A stretch of 64,000 nt of DNA from an uncultured Sinobacteraceae bacterium (GCA_903822975.1 CAIJRD010000009.1:124001-188000); one strand, 5' to 3'. Counted from the first letter of the stretch, positions 37,637 to 48,980 are shown. The notes: generated from the letters alone by a model not told the origin. Numbers and translations are program-made.

Positions 37637-38629
37637 TCAAGCTACCGCTGCGCCTTCGAGTTTCAGCGTGTCCTTCAACCACACCGCGAAGCGCGCCATA
37701 CCGGTATCGAAATCGGTGGCCGGCGTGAAGCCGAGCAAACGCTGGGCCTTGTCGATGTTGGCCCAGGTGCGGCGCATTTCGCCGGGCTGCCAGTCCTGCC
37801 AGTCGATATCGGCCTTCACGCCGAGCACGTCTTCGAGCTTGCGGATCGTATCGAGCAGGCCGATCGTGCGGTGATTGCCGAGGTTGAACACTTCGTACGC
37901 CGAGGCCTGATATTCCATCGACGCGCGGATGCCGGCGACGATGTCGCCCCAATAGGTGAAATCGCGTTCGGAACTGCCGTCGCCGTAAACCGGAATCTTG
38001 TGGCCCTTGAGCATCAGCCGCGCGAACTTGTGGATCGCGAGGTCGGGCCGCTGACGTTCGCCGTAGACCGTGAAGAAGCGCAGCCCGATGAAACGCAGGC
38101 CGAAGGTCCGGCTGTAGACGTAGCCGAGTTGCTCGCCGGCCAGCTTGGTCGAGGCGTAGGGATTCATCGGCAACAGGTCGAGATCCGCTTCGCTCCACGG
38201 CAGGCGCGGGCAGTCGCCGTAGACGCTGCTGCTGGAGCCGAACACGAACTGCTTGATGCCGCGACGGTGCGCGAAGGTCAGCAGGTTCTGCAGCCCGATG
38301 ACGTTGCTCATTTGGTAGCCGAGCGGATCGGTCAGCGAGTTGCGCACGCCGGCTTTGGCGGCGAGGTGCACGATCACGTCGAAGTCACCACCGGCCGCAG
38401 GTGCGATCGCCTCGACCGCGGCGGCGTCGCGCAGATCGCATTCGAGCAGGCGGTAGTTCGCATGCCGCAGGTGCGCGGCGATGTTGCGACGTTTGATCGC
38501 TTCCGCATAGTACGGGTCGAAGTTGTCGACCACGCAGACGCGCCAACCGTCGGCCAGCAGGCCATCGACCAGATGACTGCCGATGAAGCCGGCGCCGCCG
38601 GTGATCAGCGCGGATTTCGCATTCGCCAA
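37637..38629 (-). CDS. UDP-glucuronate epimerase-like NAD-dependent SDR epimerase
   Basis: Extended SDR enzymes of this type interconvert UDP-sugars at C4; relatives make UDP-galacturonate from UDP-glucuronate. The 330-residue protein has the NAD-binding GGAGFIGSHLV (about 9-19), the catalytic SSSSVYG and YASTK (about 132-138 and 160-164) and the segment RFFTVYGERQRPDLAIHKFARL common in UDP-glucuronate epimerases. No ATG is available at the N-terminus; the TTG at 38629 with a GAGGAG ribosome site nine bases upstream is chosen and gives MANAKSALITGG. It diverges from dnaX. It is followed by the flippase, GT2 and GT39 genes, so it likely supplies the sugar. Confidence 0.87.
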   Translation of the reverse strand: MANAKSALITGGAGFIGSHLVDGLLADGWRVCVVDNFDPYYAEAIKRRNIAAHLRHANYRLLECDLRDAAAVEAIAPAAGGDFDVIVHLAAKAGVRNSLTDPLGYQMSNVIGLQNLLTFAHRRGIKQFVFGSSSSVYGDCPRLPWSEADLDLLPMNPYASTKLAGEQLGYVYSRTFGLRFIGLRFFTVYGERQRPDLAIHKFARLMLKGHKIPVYGDGSSERDFTYWGDIVAGIRASMEYQASAYEVFNLGNHRTIGLLDTIRKLEDVLGVKADIDWQDWQPGEMRRTWANIDKAQRLLGFTPATDFDTGMARFAVWLKDTLKLEGAAVA

Positions 38630-38797
38630 GGTGCCGCTCCTCAAAGCCTGACCGCATCGCAAAGGCGCGATTCTACGCCGCCGGGTGATTGCTGCGGCGC
38701 GGTGGCAGGGGCGACTGGCGCGCGCGGTCCGCATCCGCGAAAATGCGACGGTGACGTCCTCGCTCCCCATCCGATCCATTCCCCGTTCCGAGACTCG

Positions 38798-40903
38798 ATG
38801 AGCTACCTCGCGCTGGCCCGCAAATGGCGTCCGCGCCGGTTCGAGGACGTGCGCGGCCAGGATCATGTTGTGCGCGCCTTGAGCCATGCGCTCGACCGCG
38901 ACCAGCTGCATCCGGCGATCCTGCTCACCGGCACGCGCGGCGTCGGCAAGACCACGCTGGCGCGGTTGATTGCCAAGGGCCTCAACTGCGAGACCGGCGT
39001 CAGTTCGAAGCCCTGCGGCGTCTGCAGCGCCTGCCGCGAAGTCTCCGAAGGCCGCTTCGTCGATCTGCTCGAAATTGACGCTGCCAGCAACACCGGCGTC
39101 GACAACGTGCGCGAGTTGATCGATAACGCGCAGTACTCGCCGGCGCGCGGTCGCTACAAGGTCTACCTGATCGACGAAGTCCACATGCTGTCGAAGCCGG
39201 CGTTCAACGCGCTGCTGAAGACGCTCGAAGAGCCGCCGTCGCACGTCAAATTCATCCTCGCCACCACCGATCCGCAGAAGCTGCTGCCGACGGTGCTGTC
39301 GCGCTGCCTGCAGTTCAATCTGAAACGCCTGCCGCTGGCCTTGTTGCGTGAGACGTTCGCCGACATTCTCGGGCAGGAGAACGTCGCGTTCGAGCCGGCG
39401 GCGCTGGCCGAAATCGCGCGCGCCGCCGATGGTTCGATGCGCGACGGCCTGTCGCTGCTCGATCAGGCGATCGCCTTTGCCGGCGGCGGCAGCCTGAGCC
39501 GCGCCCTGGTCGAAGACATGCTCGGCACAGTCGGCCGCCGCACCTTGCTGGAACTGATTGGCGCACTCGCCGCCGGCGACGGCGCGCTGCTGCTCGAAGG
39601 CCTGCGCAAGCTTGAAGAATCGGGCCCGGATTACGCCGCGTTGCTGAGCGCCTTGGCCGGCTCGCTGCAGCGCATTGCGGTGCTGCAACTGCTGCCCCAG
39701 GCCGCCGATGCCGACGACGATCCGCAGCTGCTGGAATTCGCGCGCGCCATCTCGGCCGAAGATCTGCAGCTGAACTACCAGATCGCCGTGCTCGGTCGGC
39801 GCGACCTGTCGTTCGCGCCGGACCCGCGACTCGGATTCGAAATGACGCTACTGCGCATGTTCGCGTTCCGTGCCGACGGCGGCAGCAGTACGCCGACGGC
39901 AACCGGTGCCGACAATGCGCCGCCGCGCAGTGCTTCGCCAACTGCGGCTTCGGGCGCGACTTCGGCGGCGGCTTCGTCGGCGTCGCAGGCTGCAGCGTCA
40001 GTGTCCGTCGCGGCAAGCGCTGCGCCGTCGCCGGCGCCAATGCTGTCCACGCCACGCCAGGCAGCGAGCGCGCCGCTCAAGTCCGAATCAGGGTTGCATC
40101 GCTCGCTTGCCGTCGATGGAATCAACGTTGCGTCAACGCTCGCAAATTCAGCGTCGGCATCGACATCGGCATCGACACCGTCCTTGAGTTCGCACTCAGC
40201 GTCGACCCACGAGTCGTCGCGGATGTCGTCGCCGATGTCATCGGCTTCGACGCCGGTCGCGACGGTCGCCGGGGCTGAACGCAGCGCAGCTGCGCCGACG
40301 CCGCGTACGGCTGGCGTCGCCAGTGCGCCGCCGCCGCGCAGTGCAGGCGCACAGGCTTCAGCCAAGGCGCCGTCAGCGGCTTACGATGCGGCAGTCGGTT
40401 CGGTCATCAATAAAGCGGGCGCAAACGTAGCATCGATGCCAGCGAACTCCGGTGGCACCGCGATACCGGCGACCAAGTCGGGTGCGCCGGTCGCTGCTGC
40501 ATCCAGCGCAAATGGCGATGTCGACGATCCCTGGGCCCTGCGCATCGAATCGCTCGGGCTCGATGGCATGAGCCGTCAGCTCGCACGCCACTGTGCCTGG
40601 CTCGGCGAGGCCGATGGCCTGGCGCGTCTGGCGCTGGATACGCGCGCACGGCACCTGCTCAACGACGACCGCCGCGCGGTGCTGGCAGCGGCGCTGTCGA
40701 AATCGATGGGAACGAATCTGCAGTTGAGCATCGAGATCGGCGTCGAAGGCGCGGGTCTGAGCCCAGCCGCGCGCGAAGAGCAGCGTCTGATCGAACGTCA
40801 GCGTGCCGCCGAGCAGGCCATCGAAAACGATCCGGTTGTCCGCATGATGAAAGACAGCTTCGGCGCCACGGTTCGGCCCGGCTCGATCCGGCCGCTCGAC
40901 TAG
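38798..40903 (+). CDS. dnaX: DNA polymerase III subunits gamma/tau
   Basis: DnaX is the ATPase of the clamp-loading complex. The 701-residue protein begins MSYLALARKWRPRRFEDVRGQDHV, with Walker A GTRGVGKTT (about 46-54), the four-cysteine zinc site CETGVSSKPCGVCSAC (about 65-80), Walker B LIDEVHMLS, the sensor-1 ATTDPQ and sensor-2 GSMRDGLSLLDQA. Residues about 365-545 are a low-complexity Ala/Ser/Pro-rich linker, followed by the C-terminal tau-specific domain. I saw no A6-type slippery run, so a frameshifted gamma form is not evident. The ATG at 38798 matches the family start. The long open frame upstream is antisense to other genes and was ignored. ybaB and recR follow. Confidence 0.97.
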   Translation: MSYLALARKWRPRRFEDVRGQDHVVRALSHALDRDQLHPAILLTGTRGVGKTTLARLIAKGLNCETGVSSKPCGVCSACREVSEGRFVDLLEIDAASNTGVDNVRELIDNAQYSPARGRYKVYLIDEVHMLSKPAFNALLKTLEEPPSHVKFILATTDPQKLLPTVLSRCLQFNLKRLPLALLRETFADILGQENVAFEPAALAEIARAADGSMRDGLSLLDQAIAFAGGGSLSRALVEDMLGTVGRRTLLELIGALAAGDGALLLEGLRKLEESGPDYAALLSALAGSLQRIAVLQLLPQAADADDDPQLLEFARAISAEDLQLNYQIAVLGRRDLSFAPDPRLGFEMTLLRMFAFRADGGSSTPTATGADNAPPRSASPTAASGATSAAASSASQAAASVSVAASAAPSPAPMLSTPRQAASAPLKSESGLHRSLAVDGINVASTLANSASASTSASTPSLSSHSASTHESSRMSSPMSSASTPVATVAGAERSAAAPTPRTAGVASAPPPRSAGAQASAKAPSAAYDAAVGSVINKAGANVASMPANSGGTAIPATKSGAPVAAASSANGDVDDPWALRIESLGLDGMSRQLARHCAWLGEADGLARLALDTRARHLLNDDRRAVLAAALSKSMGTNLQLSIEIGVEGAGLSPAAREEQRLIERQRAAEQAIENDPVVRMMKDSFGATVRPGSIRPLD

Positions 40904-40963
40904 ACCGCACTGATAGGCCACTCGACCCGCGCGCCGCGCACACACGAATTCAGGAGACACACG

Positions 40964-41281
40964 ATGAAAGGTCCACTCGGACAATTGATGCGTCAGGCCC
41001 AGGCCGCGCAGGAAGCGATGAAGAAGTTGCAGGCGGAGCTGGCGCTGACCGAGATCACCGGCGAGTCCGGTGCGGGTTTGGTAAAAGTCACGCTCAATGG
41101 CAAGCACGAGGCGCGGCGCGTCGAGATCGCGCAGGACGCGCTCGCCGAGGGCAAGGAGTTCCTCGAGGATCTGATCGCCGCTGCGATCAACGACGCTGCG
41201 CAGAAGCTCGAGCGTCACAGTTCCGAGAAGATGGCGAAAGCCACCGGCGGTCTCGGCCTGCCGCCGGGCCTCGGTCTGTAA
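40964..41281 (+). CDS. ybaB: Nucleoid-associated protein YbaB/EbfC
   Basis: YbaB/EbfC proteins are small dimeric DNA-binding proteins with a tweezer fold. The 105-residue protein starts [21 protein letters not shown] and keeps the family pattern [24 protein letters not shown] and the C-terminal [18 protein letters not shown] good AGGAGA ribosome site precedes the ATG. It lies between dnaX and recR as in most proteobacteria. Confidence 0.96.
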   Translation: MKGPLGQLMRQAQAAQEAMKKLQAELALTEITGESGAGLVKVTLNGKHEARRVEIAQDALAEGKEFLEDLIAAAINDAAQKLERHSSEKMAKATGGLGLPPGLGL

Positions 41282-41291
41282 GCGAGCTCGG

Positions 41292-41903
41292 ATGCAGCCT
41301 ACGTCGAGCCGGTACAGCCCGCGGTTGACCCAGTTGATCGAAGCCTTGCGCCAGTTGCCCGGCGTGGGTCCAAAGTCGGCGCAGCGCATGGCGTTTCACC
41401 TGCTGGAGCGCAACCGCGATGGCGCGCGCCGGATCGCCGAAAGTCTGGTCGGCGCGCTCGACGGCATCCAGCGCTGCCCGACCTGTCGCATGTACTGCGA
41501 GGAAGGGCATTGCCATTACTGCACACCGGCACGTGCGAGCGGCGGGCAGTTGTGCGTGGTCGAAGGCCCGGCGGACCTGTTGGCGATCGAAACCGGTGCG
41601 GGTTTCCGTGGACGCTATTTCGTGCTGCTCGGACGGCTGTCGCCGCTCGATGGCGTGGGCCCCGACGAACTCGGACTGGCGTCGCTGCAACGGCAGCTCG
41701 GCGAAGGCTGGATCAAGGAAATGATCATCGCCACCAACTCGACCGTTGAAGGCGAGGCGACTGCCTACTATCTCGCCGAAATGTCCAAGGCTGCCGGCGT
41801 CAAGGTCAGCCGCATCGCGCACGGCGTACCGATGGGCGGCGAACTCGAGTACGTCGACGGCGGCACGCTGACCCACGCGTTCAGCGGTCGCCGCCTGGTC
41901 TGA
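41292..41903 (+). CDS. recR: Recombination mediator RecR
   Basis: RecR works with RecF and RecO to load RecA at gaps. The 203-residue protein shows the helix-hairpin-helix region [20 protein letters not shown] (about 17-36), a four-cysteine zinc finger ([16 protein letters not shown], about 60-75), the Toprim domain with [13 protein letters not shown] and a C-terminal [16 protein letters not shown] segment. It starts 10 bp after ybaB and completes the dnaX-ybaB-recR operon. Confidence 0.97.
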   Translation: MQPTSSRYSPRLTQLIEALRQLPGVGPKSAQRMAFHLLERNRDGARRIAESLVGALDGIQRCPTCRMYCEEGHCHYCTPARASGGQLCVVEGPADLLAIETGAGFRGRYFVLLGRLSPLDGVGPDELGLASLQRQLGEGWIKEMIIATNSTVEGEATAYYLAEMSKAAGVKVSRIAHGVPMGGELEYVDGGTLTHAFSGRRLV

Positions 41904-41997
41904 GACCACGGCGCAGCGGTCAGATGCGGCGCGAGCTTCGGCAGCCGCTGCCTGAGTTTAAGTCCGCGTTCCGGTGCTACGCGATCGGTAGCGCAAA

Positions 41998-42360
41998 CTA
42001 ATTCGCCAGGGCGTCGAGCTTGGCCGCGCAGATGAAGTCGTTTTCGGACAAGCCGCCAATCGCATGCGTCGAATACTCGAACCGCGCGTTCTTGTAGCCG
42101 AACGTGATGTCCGGATGATGGTCCTCGCTGATTGCGATGTAGGCCGCGGCGTTGACGAAGGCCAGCGTGCGGAAGTAGTTCTTGAATTCGAAATCGGCGA
42201 CCAGCTTGCGGCCTTCGTCGATCAGTTTCCAGCGCGGATCGAGTTGCGCGTGCAGGGCGAGCGCTTCTTCCTTGCTCAGCGGTGTGGTGCCGCCTTCGCA
42301 GGGTACGCAGCGCTTGGCGCCGAGCGCGCTGCTGGTTTTCGGTGCATTCGTTGCAGTCAT
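41998..42360 (-). CDS. phhB: 4a-hydroxytetrahydrobiopterin dehydratase (pterin-4-alpha-carbinolamine dehydratase)
   Basis: The enzyme recycles the pterin cofactor of phenylalanine hydroxylase; it also acts as a DCoH-type fold. The 120-residue protein has the hallmark EDHHPDITFGY (about residues 78-88) with the catalytic histidines, followed by STHAIGGLSENDFICAAKLD. The ATG at 42360 is chosen; the frame continues upstream without meaning. It lies 67 bp downstream of the cystathionine gamma-synthase type gene on the same strand. No phenylalanine hydroxylase gene is in the window. Confidence 0.93.
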   Translation of the reverse strand: MTATNAPKTSSALGAKRCVPCEGGTTPLSKEEALALHAQLDPRWKLIDEGRKLVADFEFKNYFRTLAFVNAAAYIAISEDHHPDITFGYKNARFEYSTHAIGGLSENDFICAAKLDALAN

Positions 42361-42427
42361 GGTTTCGTTCCTTGAGTGAAGTGGAGTAGGGCCGATTCGT
42401 TGCTGGCGCGTGCAGGCGCAGCCGCGA

Positions 42428-43627
42428 TCAGGGTGCCAACGCCCGATCGAGATCGCGGCGCAGATCGTCGACGTCTTCAACGCCGACCGACAAGCGGCAC
42501 AGTGCATCGGAGATGCCGAGCGCCTGACGTGTGGCCGCCGGCACGCTGGCATGAGTCATGATCGCCGGATGCTCGATCAGGCTTTCGACGCCGCCGAGCG
42601 ATTCGGCCAGCGTGAAGATTTCGCAGCGTTCGAGAAAGCGCCGCGCGTCGGCCAACGTTCCCTTGAGTTCGATCGAGATCATGCCGCCGAACGCCGCTGC
42701 GCCGTTCGCGTGTGCGGCACGCATCTGCCTGCGCGCCAGTGCGTGCTGCGGATGCGAGGCCAGACCCGGATAGTGCACACGCGCGACACGCGGATGCGCT
42801 TCCAGCCATTGCGCCAATGCCATCGCGTTCTCGCAGTGCCGCTGCATGCGCAAGGCGAGGGTCTTCACGCCGCGCAAGGCCAGAAACGAATCGAACGGCC
42901 CGGCTACGGCACCGACCGCGTTCTGCAGAAATTCGAGCTTCTGTGCCAGCTCGGTGTTGCCGCCGACGATCAGCAGACCATTGACCACATCCGAATGTCC
43001 GTTGATGTACTTGGTCGCCGAATGCATCACCAGGTCGAAGCCGTGCTCGAGTGGTCGTTGCAGATACGGACTCGCGAAGGTGTTGTCGGCCGCGGCGAGC
43101 AGCTTGTGCTTGCGCGCGATCTCGGCGATCGCAGATAGATCTGCCAGCTTCAGCATCGGGTTGGTCGGCGTCTCCACCCAGATCAGTCGAGTCTCCGGGC
43201 GCACGGCCGCTTCGATGTTGGCGGCGTCGCGCATATCGACATACGAGAACTTCAGGCCGGCCGATTTCTCGCGCACGCGTGCGAACAAGCGATAGCTGCC
43301 GCCGTAGAGATCGTCGCTGGCGATGACGTGCGCACCGGGTTCCAGTGCATCGAGCAGCGTTGCGGTGGCCGCCAGTCCCGATGCGAACGCGAAGCCGCGC
43401 GTGCCGCCTTCGAGATCGGCCACGCAGCGCTCGTAAGCGAAGCGCGTCGGGTTCTGCGTGCGCGAGTACTCGTAGCCCTGGTGCACGCCGGGCGAGCTTT
43501 GTGCGTAGGTCGAGGTTGCGTAGATCGGCTGCATCACCGCGCCGGTGGTCGGGTCGGGCGACTGGCCGGCGTGGATCGCGCGGGTAGCGAAGTGTTGCGA
43601 TGCGGGTGTGTCGGCGTCTGCGTTCAT
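42428..43627 (-). CDS. Trans-sulfuration PLP enzyme (cystathionine gamma-synthase or gamma-lyase)
   Basis: PLP-dependent enzymes of the Cys/Met metabolism family join O-acylhomoserine and cysteine or cleave cystathionine. The 399-residue protein has the family start FATRAIHAGQSPDPTTGAV, the YEYSRTQNPTR phosphate-binding segment, the DDLYGGSYRLF region, the PLP lysine in HSATKYINGHSDV (about residue 210) and the C-terminal LAESLGGVESLIEHPA. Sequence alone does not separate gamma-synthase (metB) from gamma-lyase or homocysteine synthase, so no symbol is assigned. The ATG at 43627 matches family length. It is divergent from the TonB receptor gene and upstream of the pterin dehydratase. Confidence 0.92.
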   Translation of the reverse strand: MNADADTPASQHFATRAIHAGQSPDPTTGAVMQPIYATSTYAQSSPGVHQGYEYSRTQNPTRFAYERCVADLEGGTRGFAFASGLAATATLLDALEPGAHVIASDDLYGGSYRLFARVREKSAGLKFSYVDMRDAANIEAAVRPETRLIWVETPTNPMLKLADLSAIAEIARKHKLLAAADNTFASPYLQRPLEHGFDLVMHSATKYINGHSDVVNGLLIVGGNTELAQKLEFLQNAVGAVAGPFDSFLALRGVKTLALRMQRHCENAMALAQWLEAHPRVARVHYPGLASHPQHALARRQMRAAHANGAAAFGGMISIELKGTLADARRFLERCEIFTLAESLGGVESLIEHPAIMTHASVPAATRQALGISDALCRLSVGVEDVDDLRRDLDRALAP

Positions 43628-43755
43628 GGCTGGGCGAAAGCGCGTGCGATTCAAACGGTCGCGCAATTCTGCCGCGCGACCAGGGCGCGCATCGCATCCG
43701 ATTGCACGACGCGCGAGTACCATTGTGACGCATTAACAAAAAGCAGAACGATCGG

Positions 43756-45849
43756 ATGAGCAGGGTCACCGCGGGCGCGTCAAAGTCTCGCCGCGGCCTC
43801 GTCGGTATTTTCGGATTTTCAGCCTTGTGTTGTGTGCAGGGCACACAGGCCGGCGGCGTGCCCACCACCGCGACACAGCTCGACACCGTCACGGTCAACG
43901 CGAATCAGCTTCTTGGCGAAACCGATTCGGCGACGATTGGCACGGTTTACTCGGAACAGTTCCAGAACCGACCACTGTCGCGTCCGGGCGAATTGCTCGA
44001 AGTCGTGCCGGGCTTGATCGTCACGCAGCATAGCGGCGAGGGCAAGGCCAACCAGTACTTCCTGCGCGGCTTCAATCTCGATCACGGCACCGACTTCGCC
44101 AGCTTCGTCGATGGCATGCCGGTGAATATGCCGACCCATGCGCACGGGCAAGGCTATTCCGACAACAATTTCCTGCTGCCCGAACTGGTCGATTCGCTGA
44201 GCTATCGCAAAGGTCCTTATTACGCGCAATACGGCGACTTCTCCGCTGCCGGTGCGGTCGACATCCGCTTGCGCGACCACTTCGATCAAAGCCTCTTGCA
44301 GTTCACCGGCGGCACTTATGGTTACGCGCGCGGCCTCGCAGCGGGTTCGTATGCGCTGCTCGGTGGCACGCTGCTGTATGGCCTGGAGATCAAGCACTAC
44401 GACGGCGCCTACGACAAGAACGACAACTTCAACACCGGCAACGCCGTGCTGCGCTACAGCCGGCCGATCGAAGACGGCGCACTCCATCTGACGCTGATGG
44501 GCTACAACGCGCGTTTCGATTCGACCGATCAGATCCCGCAACGCGCGATCGATCAAGGATTGATCGATCGTCTCGGCTGTTTCGACGGCGCCTGTTCCGA
44601 CGGCGGCAAGACACATCGTTACAGCCTGTCCTTGGTTGTCGATCGCAGGCTCGGCGATGGGGCGCTGAGTGTCTCCGCTTATGCGATCCGCTACAAGCTC
44701 GACCTGTACTCCGATTTCACCTACTACTTGGACGATCCGGTGCGCGGCGATCAGTTCGAGCAGTTCGACGCGCGCAACGTTTACGGTGGCGCGCTCGCGT
44801 ACAAACTACCACTGCAACTGTTCGGACTGAGGCTTGCGAACGAGGTCGGACTGCAGACGCGTGACGATGCGATCGGGCGAGTCGGGCTGTATCACACCGA
44901 GGCCCGCGCGCGGCTCGACGCACCCGTCAGTCAGAACCAGGTGAATGAATGGAGTCAGGCGCTGTATCTGCAGACCAGCGTGCAATGGAGCGACTGGCTA
45001 CGCAGTGTCGCGGGCCTGCGTTACGACCATTACGACTTCGACGTGCACAGCGATCCGGGTGCCAGCAGCGGCCGTTCGGGTCGCGTTGCGCAGGGCATCG
45101 CGCAGCCGAAGCTGACGCTGGTGGCCGGCCCGTTCGAAAAGACCGAGTTGTTTCTCAATCTCGGCAAGGGCTTTCACAGCAACGATGCGCGTGGTGCCAC
45201 CGCCGCAGAGGCCGACACGCCACTGGTTGCTGCACGCGGCGCCGATCTCGGTCTGCGTAGCGCGATCGTGCCGCACCTGCAGGCAACCCTCAGCCTGTTC
45301 GCGCTGCACATCGATTCGGAGCTGACGTTCGGCGGTGATACCGGCGACACCGAACCCAACCGACCCAGCGCGCGCTACGGCAGCGAGCTCGCGCTGTACT
45401 GGCAGCCGCTCCCGCACCTCGTGGTCGACAGCGACTACGCCTATACGCATACGCGCTTCCGTGACCGTCAGCCTCAGGGCAATCGCATTCCCGAGGCGGC
45501 CACCTCGGTGTTCGCGCTCGGCGCCACCTACGAAAGTCCGCAAGGTTGGATCATCGCCGCGCGCTTGCGCAGCTTCGGCCGGCGACCCTTGATCGAGGAC
45601 GACAGCGTCAGTTCACACGCGACGACAACGCTGAATCTCGATGGCGGTTATCGATTCGGCACCCATCTAAAAGCCTCGCTGCAGTTACTGAACGCGCTGA
45701 ACAGTCGCGACCACGACATCGACTATTTCTTCGCGTCACGCATCACGCCCGGCAGCAGCGGCGGTGAGCCCGCTGCCGGCGTCGAGGACCTGCACTTCCA
45801 TCCGGTCGAGCCGATCAATCTGCGCGCGGTGCTCAGTTACAGCTATTGA
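43756..45849 (+). CDS. TonB-dependent outer-membrane receptor
   Basis: The 697-residue protein is a ligand-gated outer-membrane transporter. It has an N-terminal signal peptide (cleavage near GTQAGG, about residue 33), a TonB-box-like segment LDTVTVNA, a plug domain (LSRPGELLEVVPGLIVTQHSG to LRLRD, about 70-190, with the FLRGFNLDHGTDFASFVDG core and the unusual His-rich PTHAHGQGY) and a 22-strand-type barrel ending in an aromatic residue (LSYSY). The ligand is not evident; no siderophore, vitamin or metal gene is adjacent. It is divergently transcribed from the trans-sulfuration gene, which gives no clear link. Confidence 0.93.
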   Translation: MSRVTAGASKSRRGLVGIFGFSALCCVQGTQAGGVPTTATQLDTVTVNANQLLGETDSATIGTVYSEQFQNRPLSRPGELLEVVPGLIVTQHSGEGKANQYFLRGFNLDHGTDFASFVDGMPVNMPTHAHGQGYSDNNFLLPELVDSLSYRKGPYYAQYGDFSAAGAVDIRLRDHFDQSLLQFTGGTYGYARGLAAGSYALLGGTLLYGLEIKHYDGAYDKNDNFNTGNAVLRYSRPIEDGALHLTLMGYNARFDSTDQIPQRAIDQGLIDRLGCFDGACSDGGKTHRYSLSLVVDRRLGDGALSVSAYAIRYKLDLYSDFTYYLDDPVRGDQFEQFDARNVYGGALAYKLPLQLFGLRLANEVGLQTRDDAIGRVGLYHTEARARLDAPVSQNQVNEWSQALYLQTSVQWSDWLRSVAGLRYDHYDFDVHSDPGASSGRSGRVAQGIAQPKLTLVAGPFEKTELFLNLGKGFHSNDARGATAAEADTPLVAARGADLGLRSAIVPHLQATLSLFALHIDSELTFGGDTGDTEPNRPSARYGSELALYWQPLPHLVVDSDYAYTHTRFRDRQPQGNRIPEAATSVFALGATYESPQGWIIAARLRSFGRRPLIEDDSVSSHATTTLNLDGGYRFGTHLKASLQLLNALNSRDHDIDYFFASRITPGSSGGEPAAGVEDLHFHPVEPINLRAVLSYSY

Positions 45850-45962
45850 GCGCGCGTGCGCAGCGTGACCGTCTGGCGAATGCGCTTCGCTTGCTTGGTG
45901 CGATTCGACTGGTGCGGGCGCATTAACGGCCGAGCGACGAGTCGCCCTGCGGCGATGCGCGC

Positions 45963-46610
45963 TTATCCGCGCTTGGACAGTGCCGCCGCCGCGCGCGCCA
46001 GTTCGGTGATCGCATGCCAGTCGCCGGCTGCAACTGCCGTGGCGGGCGCCAGCCAGGAACCGCCGACGCAGGCGACATTCGGCAGCGCCAGATACTCCGG
46101 TGCGCTGGTCGGTGTCACGCCGCCGGTGGGGCAGAACTTCACGTCGGCGAACACGCTGCCGAGTGCTTTGAGCATGCCGACGCCGCCGGCCTGCTGCGCG
46201 GGGAACAGCTTGACCGCGTGGAAGCCGGCTTCGCGCGCGGCGAGCACATTCGATGGCGTCATCGTGCCGGGCAGGAATGGCAAGCGCGAGTCGCGCACGG
46301 CGGCGAGCAGCGCCGGTGTGGCGCCGGGGCTCACGCCGAATTGCGCGCCGGCCGCAATCGCCTGCGCGAGATCGTCGGCGTTCTTGACTGTGCCGACGCC
46401 GACGATCGCGTCGGGTACGGCCTTGCGCATCGCGCGCACCGCATCGAGTGCTGCGGGCGTGCGCAGCGTGACTTCGAGTACGCGGATGCCACCGGCCACG
46501 AGCGCCTGCGCCAAAGGCACGGCGTGCGCGAGCTGGTCGATCACGATCACCGGCATCACCGGGCTGGCCTGCATGATCTGCAGAATGTCGAGGTTGTATT
46601 GGCGGCTCAT
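45963..46610 (-). CDS. eda: 2-dehydro-3-deoxyphosphogluconate (KDPG) aldolase
   Basis: Eda cleaves KDPG to pyruvate and glyceraldehyde-3-phosphate, the last step of the Entner-Doudoroff pathway. The 215-residue protein has the family pattern: the PVMPVIVIDQ start, GIRVLEVTLRTPAALDAVRAM, GVGTVKNADDLA, the Schiff-base lysine in HAVKLFPAQQAGG (about residue 135) and PTGGVTPTSAPEYLALPNV. The ATG at 46610 overlaps the stop of the VOC gene (ATGA). The gene order on the strand is edd, VOC protein, eda. Confidence 0.96.
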   Translation of the reverse strand: MSRQYNLDILQIMQASPVMPVIVIDQLAHAVPLAQALVAGGIRVLEVTLRTPAALDAVRAMRKAVPDAIVGVGTVKNADDLAQAIAAGAQFGVSPGATPALLAAVRDSRLPFLPGTMTPSNVLAAREAGFHAVKLFPAQQAGGVGMLKALGSVFADVKFCPTGGVTPTSAPEYLALPNVACVGGSWLAPATAVAAGDWHAITELARAAAALSKRG

Positions 46611-47083
46611 GTCGGGGTCGGAATCGCTTCGGGCTCGGATTCTGTATGCGCATCCGCCCAGTAGTCGTGACGGATGCGGCGTTCTTCGCGGTAGTTGGTG
46701 ATCTCCAGACGGATGCCGTCCGGATCGATCAGATGCGTCGCCCAATAATCGTCGGCGTACTCGGCATGCGGTGCGGCCTCGCTGGCATCGAAGCCGGCCG
46801 CGCGCAGTTCATCGGCGAGTTCGACGACGTCGGCAATGCTGTCCACGCGCAGGCAGAAATGATGCAGTCCCGGGGCATACGCATCGTGCGGCGTTTGCCG
46901 GCGCGCCGGTCGCAGCACATAGCCGAAGTGACGGTTGTAGTACTGCACATGCGGCGCGTCGCCCAGCGTGAACGTGCTGCGGCGGAAACCGAGCAGCGGC
47001 ATCAGGCGGTCGTAGAACGCGCTTGAGCGCGCCAGGTCGGCGACGCTGATATAGACGTGATCGATGCCGATGATCTCGCGCAT
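46607..47083 (-). CDS. VOC (glyoxalase/bleomycin-resistance) family protein in the Entner-Doudoroff operon
   Basis: The 158-residue protein has one vicinal-oxygen-chelate domain: GIDHVYISVADLARSSAFYDRLMPLLGF (about 5-32, with the first metal His), a central PGLHHFCLRVDS with a second His, and DPDGIRLEITNYRE with the metal-binding Glu. This residue set fits a metal-dependent lyase or isomerase but not clearly lactoylglutathione lyase. It is translationally coupled at its stop to eda (4-bp overlap) and starts 8 bp after edd, so it is an integral gene of the edd-eda operon. A role in removing a toxic aldehyde or enediol by-product of the pathway is possible but only inferred. Confidence 0.85.
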   Translation of the reverse strand: MREIIGIDHVYISVADLARSSAFYDRLMPLLGFRRSTFTLGDAPHVQYYNRHFGYVLRPARRQTPHDAYAPGLHHFCLRVDSIADVVELADELRAAGFDASEAAPHAEYADDYWATHLIDPDGIRLEITNYREERRIRHDYWADAHTESEPEAIPTPT

Positions 47084-47090
47084 GCTGGAC

Positions 47091-48980
<1,890 letters not shown>

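Noticed and set aside
36974..38797. Long open frame on the plus strand running into dnaX
   Set aside because: It is antisense to the flippase-like and epimerase genes, has no protein-like character, and DnaX begins at its conserved MSYLALARKWRP start.
38630..39688. Upstream extension of the epimerase frame on the minus strand
   Set aside because: It is antisense to dnaX and no family similarity precedes the NAD-binding motif.
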